From contig NC_009068.1 of assembly GCF_000209165.1 (NCBI RefSeq), positions 3,100,001 to 3,164,000 on the forward strand: DNA of 64,000 nt, read 5' to 3'. The DNA is from Scheffersomyces stipitis CBS 6054. Its lineage: Eukaryota; Ascomycota; Pichiomycetes; Serinales; Debaryomycetaceae. The notes under the pieces were generated by a model. It had not been told where the DNA came from. It did no database searches and saw only the letters and a program-made list of their open reading frames with translations. This document shows positions 19,777 through 28,739 of the stretch, piece after piece. The number at the start of each line of letters is the position of its first letter. The first letter of the stretch is position 1. Position numbers and translations under genes: made by a program.

Positions 19777-19983
19777 ATGGGTTCTGCTTACACTATCCTC
19801 GGAAGATCGGTTCCTTCTCACCAATTGGCACTTGCCACCTTGGGCTCTGTTGTGCTTCTTATTTTGCCTAAGCCATGGGGACCTTCCGCTCCAAAGCACC
19901 CAGCCATCAACGCCAGCTCTCCAGAAGAAGAGAAGTTCGTAAAGGAATGGTTGGCCAAGAACTTGCCAGAAGAAAAGCACTAG
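19777..19983 (+). CDS. ATP19: F1Fo ATP synthase subunit k
   Basis: 68-aa protein, the same length as yeast Atp19/Su k, which sits in the inner mitochondrial membrane and supports ATP synthase dimers. The family start MGSAYTILGRSVPSHQLALATLG is followed by one hydrophobic segment (SVVLLILPKPWG, about residues 24-36) and a charged C-terminal helix (EEEKFVKEWLAKNLPEE). Codon use is strongly biased and lacks CTG. The ATG is unambiguous. CACGTG lies 150 bp upstream. Confidence 0.93.
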   Translation: MGSAYTILGRSVPSHQLALATLGSVVLLILPKPWGPSAPKHPAINASSPEEEKFVKEWLAKNLPEEKH

Positions 19984-20736
19984 ATGGAGCGTAGAGCGGT
20001 GTTAGAGACCGTGTTGTTAGTTCGTTGATGCATAGAGAGTATGACTGAGGATGGAGTTCGACAAAGAAGAAACATGTGATCAGTCGCTGACACACATGAC
20101 AATTTAGACATAGACATGAAGATAGTCAAAGCGTTTTTCCAGTTGATTTTGTTGGTTTTTGTTGATTTTCATTGATATTTTTAATGTCCTTTGATTTTCT
20201 ATACATTTGATTTCCTTGATATCCACTGTTTCATAGGTTATGTTCATGTAATCCTTTTTGTCATATTTGTTGCGTCTGGTTCATACGTCAATAAAAGTTA
20301 ATAGTTCCAGTCCTTGCTAGTTGTATAGTTTGGTTTATGTGTAAGCATACAGCCTATTTATCAATTTATTTATATATATCGTTATTGTATTGTTTGGGCT
20401 ACTGTCCATAGACTCAGATCAAATAATGTAATTACTGAAGAAAGCTAAGACATAAATTTATACGAGAAAAGTAAAAGGGTCTAATCTTACATTAACATGT
20501 TTCGGCTGTATCCCATCTTCTTGATCCATATCACTTCATCTTCCTAGCAGTCTATTCCCCATATTAACTGTACAACCATATCTCTTCTGTAACTATATGG
20601 AGTCGTGTGCAGGGGATTTTTCACTAACAAAAAAATTCAAGATGAGCAGAGCACCAAAAAATTTAAGTATTTCACTATCAAGCAAATTAATTCTGACAAC
20701 CATATCTTGGTCTTCTCAGAAAAATAGCCCATTAAA
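19984..20736. other. Intergenic: ATP19 3' end and BRX1 promoter
   Basis: 753 bp, strongly AT- and T-rich in the first half. PAC (GATGAG) at 20641-20646 and RRPE-like AAAAAATTT at 20656-20664 precede BRX1. No coding frame supported. Confidence 0.6.
20641..20664 (+). promoter_or_regulatory. PAC and RRPE elements upstream of BRX1
   Basis: GATGAG at 20641 and AAAAAATTT at 20656 lie 72-96 bp before the BRX1 start. PAC (Dot6/Tod6) plus RRPE (Stb3) is the hallmark pair of yeast ribosome-biogenesis promoters, with PAC upstream of RRPE as here. Confidence 0.6.
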
Positions 20737-21603
20737 ATGTCTGCCATCTACAAAGCGTTGCAGTCGAAGTCTTCCAAAGAGTCAGGCGAAAAGACCAAGC
20801 ACATAAATAGACAGAGATTGCTTGTGATATCTTCCAGAGGAGTAACATACAGACATCGTCATTTGATTTCTGATTTACTTGCACTTCTTCCACATGCCAG
20901 AAAGGAACCAAAGTTCGACTCCAAGAAGAACCTTTACCAACTTAATGAGGTCGCAGAATTGTACAACTGTAACAATATTGCCTTTTTCGAGGCCAGAAAG
21001 CACCAGGACTTGTATCTCTGGCTCACCAAGCCACCTAATGGCCCAACGGTTAAATTTCATGTCCAAAACTTGCATACATTAGACGAATTGAACTTCACTG
21101 GAAACTGTCTCAAGGGATCGAGACCAGTGTTGAGTTTCGACAAGTCGTTCTTGGAAAACGACCACTACAGATTGTTGAAGGAATTGTTCACCCATACCTT
21201 CGGAGTTCCTCCTAATGCCAGAAAGTCCAAGCCTTTCGTCGACCATGTGATGACCTTTTCTATAGTCGACAACAAGATATGGATCAGAAACTACCAAATA
21301 AACGAGACTCTTGATGCCAAAGACAGCGAGAGTGGTGAAGTCAACGCCGAAGAGTTGAACTTGGTGGAAATCGGACCCAGATTCGTACTTACTTTGATTA
21401 CCATCTTAGAAGGATCCTTTGGAGGACCAAAGATTTACGAAAACAAGGAATACGTGTCGCCCAACTTCGTCAGAGCCCAATTGAAGCAGAAGGCTGCTGA
21501 CCAGGCCAAGGCCAGAGCCGAGGCCGCTTTGGACAGAAAGGTCAAGAAGAGAAACCAGGTGTTGAAGGCTGATCCTTTGTCGAACGATGCCTTGTTCAAG
21601 TAG
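20737..21603 (+). CDS. BRX1: Ribosome biogenesis protein Brx1 (Brix domain)
   Basis: 288-aa nucleolar protein needed for early 60S subunit assembly. The Brix (sigma70-like) fold spans about residues 28-235. It contains the family blocks RLLVISSRGVTYRHRHL, LYNCNNIAFFEARKHQDLYLW, NFTGNCLKGSRPVLSFD, FGVPPNARKSKPFVDHVM and EGSFGGPKIYENKEYVSPN. The C terminus is Lys/Arg-rich and ends DPLSNDALFK, very close to the Saccharomyces protein. Start ATG agrees with the family N terminus (M-S-x-I-Y-K-A-L). PAC and RRPE elements are present upstream. Confidence 0.97.
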   Translation: MSAIYKALQSKSSKESGEKTKHINRQRLLVISSRGVTYRHRHLISDLLALLPHARKEPKFDSKKNLYQLNEVAELYNCNNIAFFEARKHQDLYLWLTKPPNGPTVKFHVQNLHTLDELNFTGNCLKGSRPVLSFDKSFLENDHYRLLKELFTHTFGVPPNARKSKPFVDHVMTFSIVDNKIWIRNYQINETLDAKDSESGEVNAEELNLVEIGPRFVLTLITILEGSFGGPKIYENKEYVSPNFVRAQLKQKAADQAKARAEAALDRKVKKRNQVLKADPLSNDALFK

Positions 21604-22748
21604 TGTAGCATAGTAATAGATATTAGGATTTTCAGAGTGACAAGTAGAATTAGAGAAGAAAGAAAGTAGAACAGCATTAAGGGTGTGATTGAGGAGAATT
21701 GGCTATTGGTAAATAAGTACGAAGGAAACAAGGTTAGAAATAGAAATGAACAGTAAGGAAACTACAATTTTAATTCTTTCCCGAACTTCAATACTTGGTA
21801 CTTTTTTATATATAATAGCTCACTTCATTGACCTACTCCTTTAACTTAGTATAGGAACACATAGAAGAAGCTTGGGTGCAACTGAGCAATGGGCCGTCTT
21901 TGTGCTATTACAATCTCTAAATGTCTAAACGGAACACTAACAGATTTCTTTGCCAAATCTCGATATAGATTCAACCTTGCAACACAAATGCTATACTAGA
22001 AAGTTAGTGACATTGCACTCCTGTAGGATCCAATACAAATCCTCCGGCTTCCAATGCCAAGTAAGAAAACCAAGTAAGAAAAAAAACATGTCAACTCTAA
22101 AATTTGTGTAACTTGCGATTCTGTCAAATTGCAAAATGAGAAGCAACTCACAAGAAGCGTAGATCCATCGGAGATACATTAGCCCACGTAAAACAATCTA
22201 TTCATTGACAGTGCAGAATTTTAGCTCCGGCTTACGAAATTGTGACGCACCTCTAATTATAAATCTCTCAGCCGTCTACGCAAATAGCTAACGAAAATAG
22301 ATACCGTATTACCGAGTGGCTATAACGACGTACGGATAATTACAATGATCTATGGTGGTGTGGGGCTACGCTTCTGAAGACGAGACGTGTAGTTTAGGTG
22401 AAGATTGCTTACACATTTTGGGGCTTAACGGAGCTACTCCGAAGTGAGTTACGGCCGCAACCTCTGAAGGGTTCCATACAGAACCCTAACCTTCACAAAG
22501 CGAATTGCCCCAAAAAGATTAGTAATAAACTGTGACTGTAGTGACAATGGCTGGAGCTAATGGCTGCAACATCTATGTTTAGTGAACAATTTAAAGGGTT
22601 TATAAAGGAATTGTTTCTCTTGTAAAATTTCACATGTGGATGTAACTAACCGCTATCAGAAACTCTAGCTAGTTACTATATACTGTTATACCATACTACT
22701 TTCCATATCATACTTCAATACAAATTGTCAGAGACCTACTTATCAGAC
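21604..22748. other. Intergenic: BRX1 3' end and MFS transporter promoter
   Basis: 1145 bp with no gene. The promoter half is unusually structured: a CGG-N7-CCG palindrome at 22429-22441, AGGGTTC/GAACCCT hairpin at 22468-22487 and distant 9-bp arms TTTTGGGGC/GCCCCAAAA at 22416-22424 and 22507-22515. Confidence 0.6.
22416..22515. promoter_or_regulatory. Nested palindrome cluster in the MFS promoter
   Basis: Outer arms TTTTGGGGC (22416-22424) and GCCCCAAAA (22507-22515) enclose CGGAG-CTA-CTCCG (22429-22441) and AGGGTTC-CATACA-GAACCCT (22468-22487). CGG-N7-CCG is a plausible Zn2Cys6-factor site. AACCCTAAC at 22482 also resembles a Tbf1 site. It lies 230-330 bp upstream of the start. Confidence 0.5.
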
Positions 22749-24317
22749 ATGTCTGAATTCATGAAGGAGAGTTTCTCCGCTTCGGAGTCCATCAGCACCT
22801 TACAGCTGTCGATAGGAGGAGGTGTCAATCCAGCTGGTAATGACCCGAAGGTAGCAGTACTAGACACTATCCCCCAATGTTCACGCTCTAAGATGAATGA
22901 ACTCCCAGATATGGAGAAGAACATAGAAAGCCAGGAAAATGGGAAAAAGGAAATCCAACCTACGAGCGATGATCCAGAGTTGAATAGCGGATACGCATAC
23001 GTGGTTCTTGCGTGTGCTGTATTTCTTAACTTCTGCTCCTGGGGTAACAACTCCGGGTTTGCTATTTACTTTGCATACTACTCCACCAACAATGTTTTCC
23101 CAAATGCCAGCAAGTTGGACTATGCTGCAATTGGAGGAATTTGTTTCGGATCCGCGATTTTGTTTGGTCCTGTGATTAACCACATCAACGGCTTGATAGG
23201 TACTAAGAGGACTCTCATGATCGGTAATATATGCCAGTTCATTGCCTTACTTCTTAGCAGTTTTGACTCTACCAACAGACTCTGGCAATTGTACTTGACC
23301 CAGGGACTCTTGCAATCGTTCGGATTGGCTTTCATTGGCTTGCCCACTTTCACTGTATTGCCACTCTGGTTCACCAACAAACCAATGCAGAAGAACTATA
23401 GAATCAAAGACAGAATGCTTACACTTTCACAGGGTATAGCTACCGCCGGAACCGGCCTAGGAGGTCTAGTATTCAACTTGGCAATGCAGAAAGTTCTTGA
23501 AAAGCACGGCTACAGGTGGGCATTGAGAGTCGAATCTTTCATATCCATCTTCACCTGTACCATAGCCATCTTGATGTTGAAGGAAAAGAAAACATCGAAG
23601 ATGGTCGAATTCACGTTCTTTGACAAGGACATTTTCTTTCTGCCTGGATTCAGACTCCTTGTGGGTTACATATTCTTCTCCATGCTTGGATATGTTGTTA
23701 CATTGTACAGCATCGCCAATTGGACAATAGCCTTGGGCTACAGTGCCAAACAAGGCTCAATAGTTGCAGCCATGACTTCTGTGGGAATTATCTTCGGAAG
23801 GCCCACAATTGGGCTACTTTGCGATAAGTTCGGAGCCGTAACAGTCTCATGTGTAGTTTATATTGTCATGGCTATCTTTACGTTTGCTATGTGGATTCCA
23901 TCGAGAAACTACGCTGAAGCAATAGCTTTCGCAATCATTAATGGGCTCTTGTCCGGTACCATTTTTGTGACAGTTGCAACCGTCGTCGTACAGACGATCG
24001 GACACCGGTTCAACAAGCTCAATGTGACCTTCTGTATGGCCTTCATAGCATTTGGTGTTTCTGGTATCTTGTCGCCCATCATTGGAATTTCCCTTAGAAA
24101 ACCGACCTTGTCTCCTTCTCAGTTCCAGAACTGTTGCATATTCATTGGCTGCGCGTACTTGGTTGCAGCCGCAGTTTTAGCTACAATGAGAGGCTACATG
24201 ATCTCGGTTCGGGAAATAGCCAGACCGGAGATGTCAGACAAGGAGTTCTTTGCCATCCGTCCTAAGTTTACAAGATACTTGAGAAATGTCTTCAAGCGTC
24301 AATCGGAGCCAGTATAG
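22749..24317 (+). CDS. Monocarboxylate-permease-like MFS transporter (Mch family)
   Basis: 522-aa major facilitator protein resembling yeast Mch proteins (monocarboxylate porter homologues; Mch5 carries riboflavin, several others lack a known substrate). The ATG at 22749 is used because the frame upstream begins with TTG. An 80-residue soluble N terminus precedes SGYAYVVLACAVFLNFCSWGNNSGFAIYF, the typical first helix and loop (D/N-GG-x-W region modified to SWGNNSGF). About 12 hydrophobic segments follow, with GRPTIGLLCDKFG after helix 8 as the family loop. The C-terminal tail is short and basic. Substrate cannot be predicted. The upstream region has strong palindromes. Confidence 0.8.
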   Translation: MSEFMKESFSASESISTLQLSIGGGVNPAGNDPKVAVLDTIPQCSRSKMNELPDMEKNIESQENGKKEIQPTSDDPELNSGYAYVVLACAVFLNFCSWGNNSGFAIYFAYYSTNNVFPNASKLDYAAIGGICFGSAILFGPVINHINGLIGTKRTLMIGNICQFIALLLSSFDSTNRLWQLYLTQGLLQSFGLAFIGLPTFTVLPLWFTNKPMQKNYRIKDRMLTLSQGIATAGTGLGGLVFNLAMQKVLEKHGYRWALRVESFISIFTCTIAILMLKEKKTSKMVEFTFFDKDIFFLPGFRLLVGYIFFSMLGYVVTLYSIANWTIALGYSAKQGSIVAAMTSVGIIFGRPTIGLLCDKFGAVTVSCVVYIVMAIFTFAMWIPSRNYAEAIAFAIINGLLSGTIFVTVATVVVQTIGHRFNKLNVTFCMAFIAFGVSGILSPIIGISLRKPTLSPSQFQNCCIFIGCAYLVAAAVLATMRGYMISVREIARPEMSDKEFFAIRPKFTRYLRNVFKRQSEPV

Positions 24318-25566
24318 AAGATATAATGCTCGATATAAGGAATCAGGAACCAGCTGTATATTACTATAAATATAAAGAATTTGCAAGATAGGACCATAGG
24401 AAAGATTTCTCAATGTACTTTATATAGCGAACTCTCACCCATATACCAACTAGTAGCCCGTTAAATGGATCCCATCAGTGGTAGCCGTTTTCGCTAACAT
24501 TCCAATTCAAAATTCATTTTCAATCACCTCACCACAAACCACAAACCACCAAATAGCTCTACAAAACTCCCCTATTTATTCTTCGCCATATTTCCGTCAA
24601 CGAAAATCTCCCAATCCTGATCGTCCGACACAATTCGGCTCCCTATGACATCATCGTCACATGTCAGGAGTACATCCACGCGTTTTTAGACAGATCATTA
24701 GCCAAAAGCAGCTAATGATAGAATGGAGACAAAGCTTTTTCACGGTACGACTGGCTGGTAGCCCGGACCGTGTAACTTATCTGTTTTCTCGCGCTGTTGT
24801 TTTCTCACACCTTAATTTACGATTTCCGTATTTGGTTCAAATCTTGGTGCTAATTGGAGGGACCTGAACTTGTAGCTCTTCTATTGGCCCTGACGCCTCG
24901 TCTGTTCACTTTCTCCAACTCTCTGATTGTCCCCATTATTAATTAACCCTCCTTAACCCTCCTTGTAGTCCCCATTGTAATTACAAGCTGTGCTGTATAT
25001 CCGTAGCCCAGTGTACCTCGTTACCTCGTATGGAATATTGCATATTGTCCTGACAGTTTTATTACTCAATGTATGGTCTACTTTGGATCTCAATTTTTTA
25101 GTCTGTCCAAAGTGCTTTTTTCAACAAATATTTCACTTTTCCGTTCACCAGCTCTTTCCCTCGCCGACTTGTCTATACGTAGCTCGTATACCGCCTAAGC
25201 GTACCCACGTCTGTCGCCATCACTTCTGTCTACGTCTGTCTCCATCTCGTATCTATCCTGTCGACAGCCGTGACATCATCTTGCTTCTGGTTCTGTGTCA
25301 CATAGTGCTTCCTGGATATATACCTCTTCAAACCAAGTGGGCTTTGGTGTTGGTTACACTTTCTAAAAACAGCACAACATCGCTACCAGCATTGACTACG
25401 TTTCATAATCTAGAGCCTGCTGGAGCACACAAGCAGATGCCCTACGCTCGTTATAACTTTACAACATACACAATCTAATCACCATAAAACCAGTCACTTA
25501 GAAGAACAACATTGCTCTCATAGAGTTCACCCTACACCAGTACTTAAAAATAGATCTGCCAAAAAC
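24318..25566. other. Intergenic: MFS 3' end and rhomboid promoter/leader
   Basis: 1249 bp, pyrimidine-rich in the second half. It holds a tandem TTAACCCTCC repeat bracketed by GTCCCCATT direct repeats (24929-24976). A stop-free run at 24990-25478 begins at GTG and shows no protein-like features, so it is not called. Confidence 0.55.
24929..24976 (+). repeat. Nested direct repeats upstream of the rhomboid gene
   Basis: GTCCCCATT at 24929-24937 and 24968-24976 flank two adjacent copies of TTAACCCTCC at 24943-24952 and 24953-24962. The arrangement looks like small nested duplications. Confidence 0.6.
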
Positions 25567-27624
25567 ATGTTCCCTCACAATCCAAAGAAAAACAGCCCCT
25601 TGCCTTACACACCACTGCAATATGACGACGATGTGGACTCGCTAGATCCATCGTTCGGTTTCGGCGACACTAGTAACATGTTCAACGACAACCATAATAA
25701 TCAACACTACAATCTCAACCTCGGCAATAGTAGCAATAAAAATAGCAACAAAAACAATAATAATGTCAGGAATATACAAAAAATCAACAGCAACTATTCA
25801 GCCAACGAAGCGACCTATCCCCATTCAATCTTTACAGAGAACAACACTCACGAACCTCCGGTAAACTCATTCCCATCTGGGACCCAGTATAGACCCACAC
25901 CTAAATTGGAAAAAGAGCTTCCGAATCCAAGAAACAACGAATACGAGCTTTCAAACATGGATGAATCCAATAATATCAGAAGATACTCATATACTCCGTA
26001 TCTGGCGGAAACGTCTAACTACAACAACTATGACGAAATAAGAGCTTATAGCCCCAATCCTTTTGCGGATAGAAACCTTGCACCACTTCCATCGATTCCT
26101 CACTCAGATCCTTTTGAAGAGACACCGTTGGAAACCTCAAGCAACGATCTCTTGAAAGATGAGTCTGACAGCCATGACAGACAGCAATTTAACGAAAGAG
26201 AAAGAATCAAGCTTTTGCGCAGAAAGCCGAGATTCCACTATACGAGGCTTCCGTACTTCACGATTCTCGTGACTTTGATCCAGGTAATCGTCTTCATTGT
26301 AGAATTGGCGCGTATGGCTCAATTAACTGGTTCGGCATTTCAAACCAAGCCTTACTTCAATCCGATGTTAGGTCCATCTACATACCTCTTGATCTATATG
26401 GGTGCAAGATACGTTCCTTGTATGCTGCAGATTGTAGGAATCACGGACGACACATCGATCATGTTTCCCTGTGCAAACTCGACCACAGTAGACACCAATG
26501 TTTGCAATTTGAGCGAGCTCTGTGGCTTGGGAGGTGTTCCTATTGTAGATAATAAGTTCATTCCAGACCAATGGTATCGTGTGATTACACCTATCTTTTT
26601 GCACGCTGGGTTTCTTCATATTATATTCAATCTTCTCTTACAGATCACCATGGGTTCTTCCATAGAACGTCATATTGGTGTACTCAAGTATGCTATCATT
26701 TATCTCCTGAGTGGTATAGCTGGTTTCTTGCTAGGAGCAAACTTCACTCCACAAGGTATCGCGTCCACCGGAGCTTCAGGTGCCTTGTTTGGAATCGTCG
26801 CTACCAACATATTGCTATTCATATATTGTGGCAGAAAAAATACCAATCTCTATGGAACTCGCCATTACGTCTTATTCATCTGCATCATGGTAGGCGAAAT
26901 CATCATTTCTCTAGTTCTAGGTTTATTACCTGGTCTTGATAACTTTAGTCATATTGGTGGGTTTGCTATGGGTGTCTTGACAGCAGTTGTATTCTTGCCA
27001 GATCCCTTCTTTGTATACATAGATGGTATCATTACCTACAAAGGAAATGCAACCACATGGGAACAGTTTGTGAACGCCTGGAACCCTTTCTATGCCTGGG
27101 AAGACAAAATCCCCTTACGATTCTATATTTGGTGCGGTTTTAGAGTCGTTTGTCTCGTACTTGCCATAGTCTATCTCGCGATGTTGATCAAGAACTTTTT
27201 TACTAACACTGAGTCACCAGAATCTCGCTGTTCCTGGTGTAAGTACATCAATTGTATTCCTGTAAATGGCTGGTGTGACATTGGAGAAGTGACTATTACT
27301 ACATCTACAGTTGCACAACCTACTGCTACTCCACCTCCTACAATGCAAGCTATCACTACAGTCATCACTACAACTCAGGCTCCATCTTTGCCTACTAGTA
27401 TTGAAAATAACAACAAAAAGAGAACTGTAAAACGCTTCTCAAGTCAAATCTCCAAAAGAAACCATCTATGGACCGAAATCTTTGAAGAAAATGTCCAGGC
27501 AAATCACCCTCTACAAATCGACAGTAACCCTGCATACCTCAACGAGCAAAACATTGGGATCGGACTCTATGTAATCCTAGGCCTTTTAACCTTCATGTTT
27601 TTGAAGAAGAAGAAAATGGTTTAA
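25567..27624 (+). CDS. Rhomboid-family intramembrane serine protease with long N- and C-terminal extensions
   Basis: 685-aa integral membrane protein. The first 215 residues are cytosolic in appearance, Asn-rich and polar. A hydrophobic helix follows (PYFTILVTLIQVIVFIVEL). The rhomboid core spans about 330-475: WYRVITPIFLHAGFLHIIFNLL, the catalytic GASGALFG (Ser404) and SHIGGFAMG (His462). A further helix near 525-540 precedes a Cys-rich stretch (SRCSWCKYINCIPVNGWC), a Thr/Pro-rich segment and KKR, KR, KR dibasic sites. A last helix (IGLYVILGLLTFMFL) ends in KKKKMV, which satisfies the KKXX ER-retrieval rule if the tail is cytosolic. It is not Pcp1 (no mitochondrial presequence) and is much longer than Rbd2. 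Confidence 0.88.
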   Translation: MFPHNPKKNSPLPYTPLQYDDDVDSLDPSFGFGDTSNMFNDNHNNQHYNLNLGNSSNKNSNKNNNNVRNIQKINSNYSANEATYPHSIFTENNTHEPPVNSFPSGTQYRPTPKLEKELPNPRNNEYELSNMDESNNIRRYSYTPYLAETSNYNNYDEIRAYSPNPFADRNLAPLPSIPHSDPFEETPLETSSNDLLKDESDSHDRQQFNERERIKLLRRKPRFHYTRLPYFTILVTLIQVIVFIVELARMAQLTGSAFQTKPYFNPMLGPSTYLLIYMGARYVPCMLQIVGITDDTSIMFPCANSTTVDTNVCNLSELCGLGGVPIVDNKFIPDQWYRVITPIFLHAGFLHIIFNLLLQITMGSSIERHIGVLKYAIIYLLSGIAGFLLGANFTPQGIASTGASGALFGIVATNILLFIYCGRKNTNLYGTRHYVLFICIMVGEIIISLVLGLLPGLDNFSHIGGFAMGVLTAVVFLPDPFFVYIDGIITYKGNATTWEQFVNAWNPFYAWEDKIPLRFYIWCGFRVVCLVLAIVYLAMLIKNFFTNTESPESRCSWCKYINCIPVNGWCDIGEVTITTSTVAQPTATPPPTMQAITTVITTTQAPSLPTSIENNNKKRTVKRFSSQISKRNHLWTEIFEENVQANHPLQIDSNPAYLNEQNIGIGLYVILGLLTFMFLKKKKMV

Positions 27625-27874
27625 TTATCAACCAAAATATGCATTTTGTAACGATACTAATAACACAGGTTAATGAACATCCTAAACTACGGAGTTTTTG
27701 TAGATGTAGAGGTAGACTTATTTTGATATATTGCACCATCACGTGACATATAATCCGGGTAAATGTCGTTTGTTCTTTGTGTCGCACGACATTATTGTAC
27801 CTCCAGAAATTTTTCAAATTTTCTTCAATACTACAATACGGCTTGACTCTACTGTAGCAAATCATTCGGCAGAC
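27625..27874. other. Intergenic: MRPL13 promoter
   Basis: 250 bp with CACGTG at 27740-27745 (ATCACGTGACAT), ending 129 bp before the MRPL13 start. Confidence 0.55.
27740..27745. promoter_or_regulatory. CACGTG box upstream of MRPL13
   Basis: TCACGTGA core in the same distance band as at MRPS9, the other mitochondrial ribosomal protein gene here. Confidence 0.5.
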
Positions 27875-28564
27875 ATGTTCACATCTATGAGAAGCTTAAT
27901 TGTGCGTCCAGTACGGGTTGCTTCTATAAGGCCATTTGGTACATCTGCTCCAAGACCTTTCCTTGAAAATCTCTTTGGAAAGAAGGAAATTAAGAAGAGA
28001 GAAGAAATTATCAAAAACCAGGATGATTATGAATCTGATCCAGACGCCAAAATCACCATTTTGAGTGAAAAGAATTCGCCAGAATACAAGCCCTTTGACC
28101 CTGAAGTTGATATGGCCGACTTTAAGATCAATCAATGGAAATCTCAAGTAGTTAATCCAAAGAATATAGAAGCTACCTACACTTCTGAAAAGTTATCCCA
28201 AATCTTTAACGAAACATACAGAAACTTAAAAAACGAAGAAATCACTACACAACAATACAAGGACTCAGATTTGCACAACTTGAGCTTCAGATTTGAGTTT
28301 TCGAAATCGTTGCAAAAATCCTTAGGATTCGACATCAGTGACTATATTCTTTCTAGATCTCATACAGTGCAAGATTTATATAATGAAGTCGAAAAAGTGA
28401 TAGCAAAGAGATGGACTAGTGAAAGAAACCCCAACGCAATTTCGTTGAGACCAGAAGACTTCAAGTCAACCAACGTATATTTGAACCAGGAATTAACCGA
28501 AAGTCAACAGAAGAAAGCTTTCAAGAAACTTGTTGCACAAGCAAGAGAATCAGAAGCCAACTGA
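27875..28564 (+). CDS. MRPL13: Mitochondrial large ribosomal subunit protein mL50 (MrpL13)
   Basis: 229-aa protein with a good mitochondrial presequence, MFTSMRSLIVRPVRVASIRPFGTSAPR (basic, no acids, cleavage plausible near RPF/GTS). The start is the ATG at 27875; the frame upstream begins at TTG and includes unrelated sequence. The C-terminal 100 residues (NLSFRFEFSKSLQKSLGFDISDYILSRSHTVQDLYNEVEKVI) match the pattern of the mL50 family, where a helix pair precedes a 'D-x-L-Y/F' motif. Length is similar to yeast MrpL13. Family recognition is by pattern and targeting, so it is good but not certain. Confidence 0.72.
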   Translation: MFTSMRSLIVRPVRVASIRPFGTSAPRPFLENLFGKKEIKKREEIIKNQDDYESDPDAKITILSEKNSPEYKPFDPEVDMADFKINQWKSQVVNPKNIEATYTSEKLSQIFNETYRNLKNEEITTQQYKDSDLHNLSFRFEFSKSLQKSLGFDISDYILSRSHTVQDLYNEVEKVIAKRWTSERNPNAISLRPEDFKSTNVYLNQELTESQQKKAFKKLVAQARESEAN

Positions 28565-28739
28565 AGATGTAATTAGCTCCCATTTAGCATATAACTTGTA
28601 TATATAATCCTAACGATAGACGAAACTATCCTGAAAGCAATATTTGTGTTCGCGATATTAAATAATAGCAATAGTTGCAAGTTAGCAAATTTACTAGAGT
28701 TAGCAGGGAGTAGTAGAAATTAACTAATAGAAGAGACGA

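Noticed and set aside
24990..25478. 162-codon stop-free frame upstream of the rhomboid gene
   Set aside because: It begins at GTG with no ATG for most of its length, has a Leu/Cys/His-rich composition typical of pyrimidine-rich DNA, and matches no family.
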